51,708 nt of DNA from positions 1 through 51,708 of the forward strand of contig JAKQQP010000247.1 in the NCBI GenBank assembly GCA_029564115.1. Reading direction: 5' to 3'. The translations under genes and the position numbers were made by a program. The notes beneath the pieces were generated by a model, which was not told where the DNA came from, did no database searches, and saw only the letters and a program-made list of their open reading frames with translations. Below, in pieces: positions 33,903 through 42,984 of the stretch (position 1 is its first letter; each line of letters starts with the position of its first letter). Source of the stretch: Candidatus Rifleibacteriota bacterium (GTDB taxonomy: Bacteria > Riflebacteria > Ozemobacteria > Ozemobacterales > Ozemobacteraceae).

Positions 33903-36785
33903 ATGATTCGTATCGCAAAAGCAAAGGTTCACAACCTTAAAGATCTCAGTGTCATCATTCCGACAAACGCTCTAACTGTCATTACTGGTGTTTCCGGTTC
34001 AGGAAAATCGTCTCTGGCTTTCGATACCATTCACGCCGAAGGTCAGCGCCGCTACATGGAATCACTGTCTTCCTACGCCCGGCAATTTTTGCAGCAAATG
34101 GAAAAGCCGGACGTGGAAAGCATTGAAGGTCTTTCGCCAACCATTGCAATTCAACAAAAATCCACCTCCCGCAACCCACGGTCAACCGTCGGTACCATAA
34201 CCGAGCTTTATGATTATTTCAGATTGCTGTTTGCAGCTGTAGGCAAACCTCACTGTCCCAAGTGCTCACAGCCCGTAGAAAGCGCCACTCCTGCACAGAT
34301 AGTAGGCAATCTCCTTTCTTACCCTGATAAAACCCGCATTACCCTTCTGGCGCCCATTATCAGGAGCCGAAAAGGGGAATACGCCAAAGTGTTCGACGAA
34401 CTGCGTCGAGAAGGCCTGTCGCGCGTCAGAGTCGATGGCGACATGTGGTCACTCGACGACGAAATACCTGAGCTCGACCGCAACAAAAAGCACAATATCG
34501 AGGTTGCGGTAGACCGTATCAAACTCGACAGCAAAGATCGCGAACAGAATTCCGCCAGACTCACCGAGGCTGTTGAGCTCTGCTTCAAGCTGGCCGATGG
34601 GCAATTACTGGTATTGGTAAATACCGAAGCAGATGAAACAGCTGTTGAAAAGCTCTTCAGCGAAAATCTGCGCTGCGCGGCCTGTGACATTTCGCTGCCT
34701 GAGATCAAGCCAAGATTGTTTTCGTTCAATGCTCCGTATGGCTCTTGTCAGACGTGCTCGGGGCTTGGCTTTCAGCTGATAGTGGACCCGGAGCTGGTTG
34801 TACCCGACGGTGATCTTTCGATTACTGAAGGCGCAATCGCCTCAGAGAATTTTACTGAAGCCACCTTCTCGCGACAATGGATGGAAGGGTTGGCTCAGCA
34901 CTATAAATTTTCTCTGGATGTGCCTTTTAAAAATCTTCCTGAAGAGGTTAAGCAGGTAATTTTTTATGGCTCAGGCAATAAGGTTTTAAATGTAAAATAT
35001 CGCGGCCGCACCATGGAAGGCTCACTTACCAAGCCTTTCGAGGGTGTGATTCCCACCCTGACCCGCCGTTTTCAGGAGACCAGATCTGACGGAGCCCGCA
35101 GATTTTATGAGCGGTTCATGCGAACCATGCCCTGCCCGTCATGCAAGGGCAAGCGACTCAACGAAATTGCCCTTGCGGTAAAGATTGAAGGCGAAAGCAT
35201 TCACGAGCTTTCTCAACATGCGGTAGGCGACCTGGTAGATTTTTTTGCCAGACTCGATCTAAGTGAACGAGAGCGTTTCATCTGCAAGAAAATTCTCGAA
35301 CAGATCAACAATCGCCTCAGATTTCTTAAAGACGTCGGGCTCGATTATCTCGATCTGTCACGTGCCGCTCACACTCTGTCAGGTGGCGAAGCTCAGCGCA
35401 TCAGACTGGCAACCCAGATTGGCTCGGCGCTGGTCGGCATCACCTACGTTCTCGATGAACCGAGCATAGGTCTGCACCCACGCGACAACCGTCGTTTGAT
35501 CGACACCCTCAAAAAACTGCGAGATATCGGTAACACGGTTCTTGTAGTCGAGCACGATCGTGAAATCATGGAAGAAGCCGACAACATCATCGATCTTGGT
35601 CCTGGTGCCGGCATAGAAGGCGGCACTTTGGTCAGCGAAGGTTCACCCGCAGCGGTCATGGCTGACCCGCAGAGCATGACAGGCCGTTTTTTGAGCGGTC
35701 TCGAGTTCATACCGGTCCCGTCTGTGCGCCGGGAAGGCAACGGCAAAAAGCTTGTTTTGCGGGGTGCCACACATAATAATCTCAAAAACATCGATGTAGA
35801 ATTGCCACTAGGCAAACTCATAGTGATAACAGGCGTATCCGGTTCCGGCAAATCCAGTCTTGTCACTGATACTTTGTTTCCGCTGCTGAACAACACAATC
35901 AACCGCTCACACCTTGAAGTCGGCGCTTACAAAAAACTTGAAGGCATAGAAGCTATCGATAAAGTCGTAAATATCGATCAGAACCCGATTGGTCGCACTC
36001 CCAGATCAAACCCGGCCACTTATACCGGCATTTTTACACCTATTCGCGAACTGTTCGCGCAGACAGTCGAAGCTAAAACCCGTGGCTACACACCCGGGCG
36101 TTTCAGCTTCAATGTTAAGGGCGGCCGCTGCGAAGTCTGCGAGGGCTCGGGGCAGATTCAGATCGAGATGCATTTTCTCCCGGATGTTTTTGTGACCTGC
36201 GAGCAGTGCAAAGGTTCGCGCTTCAACGACGAAACGCTCAAAATAAAGTTCAAGGGCTTGAATATCGCTCAAGTCCTTGATTTGAGCGTCAGCGAAGCCC
36301 TGGGCTTCTTTGATTCGTTTACGACGATCAAACGCAAACTGCAGACTCTTCAAGACGTTGGCCTCGGCTATATAACTCTCGGGCAGGCAAGCACGACCCT
36401 TTCTGGCGGTGAGGCACAGCGCATCAAGCTTGCTGCCGAACTGTCGAAAGTGGCGACCGGCTCGACATTTTATCTTCTCGACGAACCCACAACCGGCCTG
36501 CATTTTCAAGATGTCAGATGCCTTCTCGACGTTCTCAATCGTTTGGCAGAGAAGGGTAACACTGTCGTAGTCATCGAACACAATATCGATGTAATGAAAA
36601 CAGCTGATCATATCATCGATCTCGGGCCTGAAGGCGGCGAAAAAGGCGGCAGAATAATCGCAACCGGCACCCCCGAAGAAATTCTCAAAGCCAAAAACTC
36701 TCTGACGGCAAAATTTCTTGCCGAAGATCTGCAGCGCACCGCCTCACTTACCAAAAAGCAGGCCCCGGCCAGCAGGAGAAAATAA
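33903..36785 (+). CDS. uvrA: Excinuclease ABC subunit A
   Basis: A 960-aa DNA damage sensor of nucleotide excision repair, close to the family's usual length. It has two ABC ATPase halves, each with Walker A GVSGSGKSSL, signature LSGGEAQRI and Walker B with DEP, plus zinc modules (CPKC; CAAC...CQTC; CEVC...CEQC). UvrA dimers load UvrB at lesions. There is no clear SD before the ATG, so its start depends on upstream translation or an unusual leader. radA begins 1 nt after its stop. Confidence 0.97.
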   Translation: MIRIAKAKVHNLKDLSVIIPTNALTVITGVSGSGKSSLAFDTIHAEGQRRYMESLSSYARQFLQQMEKPDVESIEGLSPTIAIQQKSTSRNPRSTVGTITELYDYFRLLFAAVGKPHCPKCSQPVESATPAQIVGNLLSYPDKTRITLLAPIIRSRKGEYAKVFDELRREGLSRVRVDGDMWSLDDEIPELDRNKKHNIEVAVDRIKLDSKDREQNSARLTEAVELCFKLADGQLLVLVNTEADETAVEKLFSENLRCAACDISLPEIKPRLFSFNAPYGSCQTCSGLGFQLIVDPELVVPDGDLSITEGAIASENFTEATFSRQWMEGLAQHYKFSLDVPFKNLPEEVKQVIFYGSGNKVLNVKYRGRTMEGSLTKPFEGVIPTLTRRFQETRSDGARRFYERFMRTMPCPSCKGKRLNEIALAVKIEGESIHELSQHAVGDLVDFFARLDLSERERFICKKILEQINNRLRFLKDVGLDYLDLSRAAHTLSGGEAQRIRLATQIGSALVGITYVLDEPSIGLHPRDNRRLIDTLKKLRDIGNTVLVVEHDREIMEEADNIIDLGPGAGIEGGTLVSEGSPAAVMADPQSMTGRFLSGLEFIPVPSVRREGNGKKLVLRGATHNNLKNIDVELPLGKLIVITGVSGSGKSSLVTDTLFPLLNNTINRSHLEVGAYKKLEGIEAIDKVVNIDQNPIGRTPRSNPATYTGIFTPIRELFAQTVEAKTRGYTPGRFSFNVKGGRCEVCEGSGQIQIEMHFLPDVFVTCEQCKGSRFNDETLKIKFKGLNIAQVLDLSVSEALGFFDSFTTIKRKLQTLQDVGLGYITLGQASTTLSGGEAQRIKLAAELSKVATGSTFYLLDEPTTGLHFQDVRCLLDVLNRLAEKGNTVVVIEHNIDVMKTADHIIDLGPEGGEKGGRIIATGTPEEILKAKNSLTAKFLAEDLQRTASLTKKQAPASRRK

Positions 36786-36786
36786 C

Positions 36787-38142
36787 ATGGCTAAAGCAAA
36801 AGTTCGCTACGTCTGCCAGTCCTGCGGGCAAAGTTTCCCTAAATGGCAGGGGCAATGCAGTGGCTGCGAAGAATGGAACACCCTCGCTCAGGAGCTCGAG
36901 CAGCCTGCGGCCCGCCGGGTTCCCGCAGCCCTCTCGGGCAGTATCTCGATCATTCAGACTCTCGATGAAGTCGAAATTGAACGGGCAGCACGCTGGCAGA
37001 CTGGCGTCGATATTTTTGACGAACTGGTCGGCGGTGGCCTGGTGCCAGGTGGCATCACTCTTATCGGTGGCGAACCAGGTGTCGGCAAATCGACTTTTAT
37101 GCTGCAGCTCATCTCACGTCTGGGCGTCAACATCAAACCTCTCGCTTACGTCTCTGGCGAAGAATCGGCCACGCAGATCAAACTGCGTGCTGAGCGACTG
37201 CGGGTCGGCAATGGCAACGACATAATTCTGGTAGCAGAGCAGAATCTCGATTCAGCACTCAACGGGCTGGCTTCGTATCTACCACGCATGCTGGTCGTAG
37301 ATTCTATTCAAACTGTTTATACCACACAAATGGATGCCACCCCCGGTTCGGTAACTCAGATCAGAGAGTGCGCCGCTATCCTGACCAAATATGGAAAAGA
37401 CCGGGGCATGCCTGTATTTATCATTGGTCATGTCACCAAAGACGGTGCCATTGCCGGGCCTAAAATGCTCGAACACATAGTCGACACCGTTCTCTATTTT
37501 GAAGGCGATGTTAATTCGAACTTCAGACTGCTGAGGGTTTTCAAGAATCGTTACGGCGCAACTGGCGAAGTGGCGGTTTTTCAGATGACAGACAAAGGCC
37601 TCAGCCCGGTAATCAACCCGTCAGATCTGTTTATCAGCCGCAAACGCAGCGAAGCCCCCGGTGTCGTTGTCGTGCCGCTGCTACAGGGCACCCGCTGCAT
37701 TCTCACCGAAATACAGACACTGGTCACCCAGTCTTTTCTGCCGATGCCGCGCCGCGTGGTTTCAGGTCTCGATTCCAACCGCCTCAGTCTGGTCATCGCC
37801 GTCTTAGAAAAGCATGCCGGCCTGAAGTTTTATAATCGTGATGTTTTTGCCAATGTTGCCGGCGGTCTGAAACTGACCGAGCCGGGCGGCGATCTTGGGC
37901 TGGCACTGGCGCTGGCCGGCAGCCTCAACGATCAGCCATTTCCCACCGATATTCTTGCCATCGGCGAGGTGACCCTGGCTGGCGAAATAAGACCCGTGGC
38001 GCAGATCAACAGGCGCATAACCGAAGGCCGAAGGTTCGGTTTCAAAAGATTTGTAATTTCTGGCAGTTGCGATTTGCCTGATGATAAAAGCATAATTAAA
38101 GTCAGTTCTCTGCGCGAAGCCGTAAAAACGGTTTTCTCGTAA
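36787..38142 (+). CDS. radA: DNA repair protein RadA (Sms)
   Basis: A 451-aa RecA-like recombination helicase. It opens with a C4 zinc finger (CQSCGQSFPKWQGQCSGC), has Walker A GGEPGVGKST, the RadA-specific KNRYG motif (KNRFG in most), and a C-terminal Lon-like domain (GGLKLTEPGGDLGLALAL). It promotes branch migration in recombination. GGAG lies 8 nt before the ATG at 36787, so the in-frame ATG inside uvrA is rejected. It is cotranscribed with uvrA, a repair pair. Confidence 0.96.
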   Translation: MAKAKVRYVCQSCGQSFPKWQGQCSGCEEWNTLAQELEQPAARRVPAALSGSISIIQTLDEVEIERAARWQTGVDIFDELVGGGLVPGGITLIGGEPGVGKSTFMLQLISRLGVNIKPLAYVSGEESATQIKLRAERLRVGNGNDIILVAEQNLDSALNGLASYLPRMLVVDSIQTVYTTQMDATPGSVTQIRECAAILTKYGKDRGMPVFIIGHVTKDGAIAGPKMLEHIVDTVLYFEGDVNSNFRLLRVFKNRYGATGEVAVFQMTDKGLSPVINPSDLFISRKRSEAPGVVVVPLLQGTRCILTEIQTLVTQSFLPMPRRVVSGLDSNRLSLVIAVLEKHAGLKFYNRDVFANVAGGLKLTEPGGDLGLALALAGSLNDQPFPTDILAIGEVTLAGEIRPVAQINRRITEGRRFGFKRFVISGSCDLPDDKSIIKVSSLREAVKTVFS

Positions 38143-38166
38143 CAAACTGGCAGAAAAATGAATATA

Positions 38167-38184
38167 GTTATATTATTTAATAAC
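38167..38184. promoter_or_regulatory. Candidate operator upstream of the RHH/znu genes
   Basis: GTTATATTATTTAATAAC is an A/T-rich imperfect palindrome with exact GTTAT/ATAAC ends. It overlaps a likely -10 (TATATT, 38169-38174) whose -35 (CTGGCA, 16-nt spacer) is weak. The position suits a repressor site, perhaps for the RHH protein that follows. Confidence 0.45.
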
Positions 38185-38199
38185 ACTCGGAGGTAGAGA

Positions 38200-38457
38200 T
38201 TGAAAAAAGCCGATACCGTTACTTTCAAAGTCGACCCGAATCTACTCGAAATACTTCAGGCCATGCCGAACCGTTCTGAATTCATCAGATCAGCCATTCT
38301 CAACGCTCTAGACCATGTATGCCCGCTCTGCAGCGGCGCCGGGGTGCTGTCTCCGGCCCAGAAAAAGTGCTGGGACAAATTTGCCGAAAAGCACGAAATC
38401 AAAAAATGTTCTGAAACAGACCAGATTCAGCTGCTGTGCAACGTTGAATCTGACTGA
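38200..38457 (+). CDS. Ribbon-helix-helix protein with C-terminal Cys cluster, likely metal-responsive regulator
   Basis: An 85-aa protein starting at TTG with a strong GGAGG 6 nt upstream. Residues 6-37 match an RHH DNA-binding fold (VTFKVDPNLLEILQAMPN, then RSEFIRSAILNAL). The tail carries four to six Cys/His candidates (C-P-L-C, C, H, C, C) of a metal site. It lies 32 nt before znuA. RHH regulators act as dimers on palindromes, and NikR is a metal-sensing precedent with a different C-terminal domain. I infer a zinc-dependent regulator of the znu operon. Confidence 0.72.
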   Translation: MKKADTVTFKVDPNLLEILQAMPNRSEFIRSAILNALDHVCPLCSGAGVLSPAQKKCWDKFAEKHEIKKCSETDQIQLLCNVESD

Positions 38458-38489
38458 ATACATTTTTTAAAAACCCAAAGCTGACAACA

Positions 38490-39386
38490 ATGAGCAAAAA
38501 TTTATTTAAAATAACCATTCTGTTGTTGTTTTCTGTGGTACAAATCGCGGCACTTGCGCAAACTCCGGCAAAATTAATGGTTTTTACCAGTATTTTGCCG
38601 CAGAAGTTTTTTGTCGAACAGCTGGCCGGTGATCTCGCCGAAGTCGAGGTTCTGGTCGGGCCGGGTATGTCGCCGCACACATACGAACCGCTCCCACAGC
38701 AGATGAGCAAACTCTCGCGAGCCTCGCTGTTTTTTACGATCGGGGTTCCCTTCGAAAAAGCTCTCGAAAAGAAATTGGCGGCGGTGTGCCCAAACCTTAA
38801 AATTGTCGCTACAAATGAGGGTGTAGCTTACCGATCGATGGAAACCTTCGCCTCAGATCATCAGCACGACGAAAACTGCACGCACGCAGCCGGGCAGCCT
38901 GACCCACACATCTGGCTCGACCCGCTGCAGGTAACAATTCAGGCCCGCAACATAGCCACAGCCCTTAAGGCCTTACTGCCAGACTCTCAGACACTGATCG
39001 ACGAACGCCTTGGCAGCTTCAATCGCCAACTAGAAGAGCTAACAGAAGAACTCGCACAAAAGATGCTGCCCTGGAAAGGCCAGACAATGCTGGTTTTTCA
39101 CCCGGCATTCGGTTATTTTGCCAATCGATTCGGCATGCAACAGCGAGCCATAGAAATCGAAGGCAAGGAACCTGGTCCAAGGCAGCTCGTCGAACTCATC
39201 AGACAATGCCGCGCCGAAAATATTCATATAATTTTTGTGCAGAAACAGTTTCCGGTCTCTGCGGCTAAAACAGTTGCCGAAGCAATCGGCGGTTCTGTCA
39301 TTCAGATCGACCCGCTGGCTGAGAACTATTTCGCCAACCTCAGAGAAATCGCCCAAACCGTGACAGGAGCCCTCCAAAAACAATGA
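38490..39386 (+). CDS. znuA: Zinc ABC transporter substrate-binding protein ZnuA
   Basis: A 298-aa periplasmic cluster A-I metal-binding protein with a signal peptide (about 1-24). Metal ligands are seen in SPHTYEP, DPHIWLD, FHPAFGYF and the IDP Asp near the C-terminus, the set usual for Zn/Mn binders. The loop between the first two ligands is short and holds DHQHDENCTH, a reduced His-rich loop that favours zinc. It delivers the ion to ZnuB. Its stop overlaps the znuC start (ATGA). Confidence 0.92.
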   Translation: MSKNLFKITILLLFSVVQIAALAQTPAKLMVFTSILPQKFFVEQLAGDLAEVEVLVGPGMSPHTYEPLPQQMSKLSRASLFFTIGVPFEKALEKKLAAVCPNLKIVATNEGVAYRSMETFASDHQHDENCTHAAGQPDPHIWLDPLQVTIQARNIATALKALLPDSQTLIDERLGSFNRQLEELTEELAQKMLPWKGQTMLVFHPAFGYFANRFGMQQRAIEIEGKEPGPRQLVELIRQCRAENIHIIFVQKQFPVSAAKTVAEAIGGSVIQIDPLAENYFANLREIAQTVTGALQKQ

Positions 39387-40156
39387 GCGCCAACGATGCC
39401 ATCATCAGATTCAAAGACGTCAATTTTGCCTATGACGATGGCATAACAGTTCTCGAAAATATCAACCTCGAGCTGCAGACCGGCGATTTTGCCTGTATCG
39501 TCGGGCCGAACGGTGGTGGCAAAACCACAATGCTGAAGCTGATGCTGGGGCTGTTGAAACCCACTGCCGGCAGCATCGAAATATTTGGTGGCAAACCGTC
39601 TGAAAACTGCTCGAGAATAGGCTACGTCCCGCAGTTTTCGAAATTCGACGCGAGTTTTCCGGTCAGCGTTCTCGACGTGGTTCTGATGGGCTGTCTGCAG
39701 CGGCAGTTTTTATTCGGGCGCTATAACAAAGAGCAGATCGACCGAGCTCATCAGGCTCTTGCCGATGTCGGTCTCAAAGATTTTGTTCATAAAGGGTTTG
39801 CCGAGCTCTCTGGTGGCCAAAAGCAAAGAGCGCTGATAGCAAGGGCTTTGATGTCAGACCCAAAACTGCTGCTCCTCGATGAGCCGACGGCCAGCGTCGA
39901 TGTTCATGGGACCGAACAATTCTACCGCATGTTTGCCGAAATGAATGACAAATTCACGATTATAATGGTTTCACACGATGTCGGCTTCGTTTCTTCAAGA
40001 GTAAAAAGCGTCATCTGCGTAAGAAAAACTCTGCAGATCCACCCGGTTTCTGAGCTGACCGGCGAATCTTTGCAAAAAATGTATGGGCTCGACGTGCATC
40101 TGATCAGACACGACCATCGCTGCAGCGAAAAGGGGCATCTATGTCCGCATTCATAA
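39383..40156 (+). CDS. znuC: Zinc ABC transporter ATP-binding protein ZnuC
   Basis: A 257-aa ABC ATPase: Walker A GPNGGGKTT, signature LSGGQKQRALIARAL, Walker B LLLLDEP and the switch His in MVSHD. It powers metal import with ZnuB. The tail is His-rich (HLIRHDHRC, CPHS), which may sense zinc. It overlaps znuA by 4 nt and znuB by 16 nt. Confidence 0.93.
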   Translation: MSANDAIIRFKDVNFAYDDGITVLENINLELQTGDFACIVGPNGGGKTTMLKLMLGLLKPTAGSIEIFGGKPSENCSRIGYVPQFSKFDASFPVSVLDVVLMGCLQRQFLFGRYNKEQIDRAHQALADVGLKDFVHKGFAELSGGQKQRALIARALMSDPKLLLLDEPTASVDVHGTEQFYRMFAEMNDKFTIIMVSHDVGFVSSRVKSVICVRKTLQIHPVSELTGESLQKMYGLDVHLIRHDHRCSEKGHLCPHS

Positions 40157-41022
40157 AAGATTTTATCGAGCTTCCCTTCCTGCAGAATGCTGTTCTGGCC
40201 GGGATTTTGTGCAGCATTTCCAGTGGCATCGTTGGCACCTGGGTTGTTTTGCGCCGCATCACCTACATTGCGGCGGCGATTTCACATTGTATTCTTGGCG
40301 GCCTCGGCGCAGCGCGTTATTTCGCTGTCGTCTACGAACTGCCCTGGCTGCGCCCTGTTTATGGAGCGATCATCACCGCTCTGGGCGCGGCGATTACCAT
40401 CGGCATCATCAGTCTAAAGGCAAAAGAACGTGAAGACACGGTAATCAGCGCCTTATGGGCAATAGGCATGGCTGTCGGGGTTCTGTTCATCTTCAAAACT
40501 CCCGGCTATAACGAAGATCTCATGAGTTACCTGTTTGGTAATATTCTCATGGTTTCGCGCGAAGACCTTTATCTGATCGCAATTCTTGATGTCATAGTTC
40601 TCTGGTTGACCTTCACTTTTTATAACCAGACCCTCGCCGTCTGTTTTGACGAAGAATTTGCCCGCACCCGTGGCATGCCGGTCGAACTCTACTATCTCCT
40701 GCTGCTTTGCCTGACAGCCCTGACAGTAGTTCTGACCGTTTCGATAGTGGGCATTATCATGGTTATCGCCCTTTTAAGCCTGCCGGTGGCTATAGCCTCC
40801 AGATTCTTCGACCGCGTCTGGAAAATCATGATCGCGGCAATACTGCTCGGCACGCTTTTCACCCTGACCGGCCTGGCAGCCAGCTACGGGCCGAATCTTC
40901 CCTCTGGAGCCGTCACTATTGTCATTGCCGGCGTAACCTACATAATCACTCTTCTTTTTTCACTGCTGAAAAAACAGCCGACCGAAATTACAGACAAGCG
41001 GACGAATGTAGCAGGAAGTTAA
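40141..41022 (+). CDS. znuB: Zinc ABC transporter permease ZnuB
   Basis: A 293-aa membrane protein with about eight hydrophobic segments and the family's early LAGILCSISSGIVGTWVV and RRITYIAAAISHCILGG segments. It forms the inner-membrane channel of the Znu system. It starts within the end of znuC, so all three subunits are translationally linked. Confidence 0.92.
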   Translation: MSAFIKDFIELPFLQNAVLAGILCSISSGIVGTWVVLRRITYIAAAISHCILGGLGAARYFAVVYELPWLRPVYGAIITALGAAITIGIISLKAKEREDTVISALWAIGMAVGVLFIFKTPGYNEDLMSYLFGNILMVSREDLYLIAILDVIVLWLTFTFYNQTLAVCFDEEFARTRGMPVELYYLLLLCLTALTVVLTVSIVGIIMVIALLSLPVAIASRFFDRVWKIMIAAILLGTLFTLTGLAASYGPNLPSGAVTIVIAGVTYIITLLFSLLKKQPTEITDKRTNVAGS

Positions 41023-41041
41023 GCAAAGGAACGCTTGACCA

Positions 41042-41070
41042 TTGATTTAAGGGCAGCTTCGTGGTATTCT
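41042..41070 (+). promoter_or_regulatory. Promoter of the YacL-like gene
   Basis: TTGATT (41042-41047), 17-nt spacer, TATTCT (41065-41070). CAGGAGAA follows as SD for the ATG at 41095. Confidence 0.65.
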
Positions 41071-41094
41071 TCTGTGCTCGCAGGAGAACATGCA

Positions 41095-42180
41095 ATGATA
41101 TTTCAACTTTTAAGATCTCTGCTGGTTATAACCGGCACCATTTCAGGTGTAGCCATCGGCTACGCCACAGCTGCAGACCTTGCCTTTCTCAGCGAGCTCG
41201 AAAACCCTGAGTTAACCCTCGCAGCTTTACTCGGCTTTATCGGCTACCTGTTCTGCTCGATGGCCGGGCGCGAGTTACACCAGTGGCTTGAAACCCAACT
41301 TGAACACACCAACAGCAATGAACTCACCTGGGGAGCACTTGGCCTTCTCATGGGCCTGGTCAGCGCCAACCTGCTGTTTTTCCCGATTTATTTTATAATG
41401 TACAAAGGCCTTGGCGACATAAAGCTCGAAAACAAATACCTGGCCAGTCTTGTACCATTATTCAATCTGGTGGTTCCGCTCATTTTCAACCTTCTTTTTG
41501 CCTACCTTGGCACCAAGATAATTCTCAGATACCGGCGTTATCAGTCAAAAATCAATGCTGAAGGCGTTTGCGCCCGCTCAAAAATAATCGATACCAGCGC
41601 CATAATCGATGGCCGTTTTTCTGACCTTTTCAAACTGGGCTTTCTTGAAGGCAATATTCTTATACCCAGGTTCGTCATCAATGAACTGCAGTTTCTCGCT
41701 GATTCGAGCGACGAAATCAAACGCAACAAGGGCCGCAAAGGTCTGCAGACTCTCAATCAACTGAAAGCAGATTTCCCTGACCATGTGGTTATCGCCGAAC
41801 AGGATTTTGCAGACATCAACGAAGTCGATGGCAAACTGATCAAGCTTGCCGTAGAACTGAAAGCCATCATGATTACCCAGGACTACAACCTCAAAAAAGT
41901 GGCAGAACTCGATCGTATAACGGTTTTAAACCTGAACGACCTGGCCAACGCCCTCAAACCGATCTTTATCAGTGGCGAGGACATCGAGGTTAAAATCGTT
42001 AAAAAAGGCAAAGAACCATGCCAGGGTGTCGGCTTTCTGTCTGATGGCACCATGGTGGTTATCGAAGACGGCGGTGACCATGTCGGTGAAACAGTCGTGA
42101 CGACCGTCAGCAATATTTTGCAAACCGGTGCAGGACGAATGATTTTCTGCCGCATAGGTGATAATAAAAAAGCCGAATAA
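41095..42180 (+). CDS. PIN-TRAM membrane protein (YacL-like)
   Basis: A 361-aa protein with four membrane helices in the first 145 residues, a PIN nuclease domain (IIDTSAIIDGRF, IPRFVINELQFLADS, ADINEVDGKLIKLA, MITQDYNLKK) and a C-terminal TRAM-like RNA-binding domain from about 300 (EVKIVKKGKEPCQGVGFL). YacL-type proteins are membrane-bound putative RNases. The PIN acidic residues are all present. It is the second PIN protein in the window. Confidence 0.9.
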   Translation: MIFQLLRSLLVITGTISGVAIGYATAADLAFLSELENPELTLAALLGFIGYLFCSMAGRELHQWLETQLEHTNSNELTWGALGLLMGLVSANLLFFPIYFIMYKGLGDIKLENKYLASLVPLFNLVVPLIFNLLFAYLGTKIILRYRRYQSKINAEGVCARSKIIDTSAIIDGRFSDLFKLGFLEGNILIPRFVINELQFLADSSDEIKRNKGRKGLQTLNQLKADFPDHVVIAEQDFADINEVDGKLIKLAVELKAIMITQDYNLKKVAELDRITVLNLNDLANALKPIFISGEDIEVKIVKKGKEPCQGVGFLSDGTMVVIEDGGDHVGETVVTTVSNILQTGAGRMIFCRIGDNKKAE

Positions 42181-42196
42181 AAGTGGAGGAGTAAAC

Positions 42197-42982
42197 ATGG
42201 GTATTCGGGTTAAAGAAATAATGGACAAAAACCCGGTCATCGTCGAACACGATCAGACGATTTTCGGGCTACGCGAAATCGTCATTTTAAGGCAACCAGA
42301 ATGCGTTCTGGTTATCGATGCCGATAAAAAACTGGTGGGTCTGCTGACTCCTTCGCATCTGGCTACTTTAGCCGATGTCGATATCGAAGACAAAGTTGTG
42401 TCGTTCATGGAACGCAAGTTCAAGCGTGTCAACGCCAACATGTCTGTACGCGAAGCTGCGGCGCTGCTCTCTGCCAGCGAGCTCGAAGCGTTGCCAGTCG
42501 TCGACAACAACGACGACCTGGTTGGAGTCGTGACCTACAAAGACATTGTCAAAGATCTGGTCGAAGACCACGAAGATCAGATGCTGACTCCAGAAAGCGC
42601 CGTAATTTACCTGGCAATGACCAAAGACCCCGAACAGGAAGAATACTGGCTGCAAAAAGTTAATAACAAAGGCTACCGGGCAGCTATCACTCAGGTAGGC
42701 GCCACTGCCGAAAAACTTCCGATCAAACTGCGCGAAGCCACTATCGTTGCCGCAATCGCCAGATCGGTAATCAAAGAAGATTCACGTGAGAAATTCTCGG
42801 TCAGCAACGCGGTCAGAGATATCTTCAGTCAGTGCTATACCATCAACCCGGGTCTGGGTGGTGGTTTTAAAGTTGCAATAGTGAGAGGCGAAGGCCGGGT
42901 TGCCGTCGCCGCTTTCGGTCGTTGCGGTCACGCGCTTTCCAACGGCAACGAGCAAATTTTTATGGGGAGTAACATCATTTAA
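42197..42982 (+). CDS. CBS-pair protein fused to a HutP-like domain
   Basis: The 261-aa protein has two CBS motifs (about 5-58 and 66-124; MDKNPVIVEHDQTI and LEALPVVDNNDDLVGVVT) that would bind adenosine nucleotides. From 134 it resembles the RNA-binding antiterminator HutP: VGATAEKL...REATIVAAIA, then FKVAIVRG, RVAVAAFG and a C-terminal NEQIFMGSNII matching HutP's HETFGVGINHI. The His of that last motif, a metal ligand in Bacillus HutP, is Asn here. GGAGG precedes the ATG. It probably binds RNA under nucleotide control; its position between a YacL-like gene and gltX gives no clear target. Confidence 0.75.
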   Translation: MGIRVKEIMDKNPVIVEHDQTIFGLREIVILRQPECVLVIDADKKLVGLLTPSHLATLADVDIEDKVVSFMERKFKRVNANMSVREAAALLSASELEALPVVDNNDDLVGVVTYKDIVKDLVEDHEDQMLTPESAVIYLAMTKDPEQEEYWLQKVNNKGYRAAITQVGATAEKLPIKLREATIVAAIARSVIKEDSREKFSVSNAVRDIFSQCYTINPGLGGGFKVAIVRGEGRVAVAAFGRCGHALSNGNEQIFMGSNII

Positions 42983-42984
42983 TC

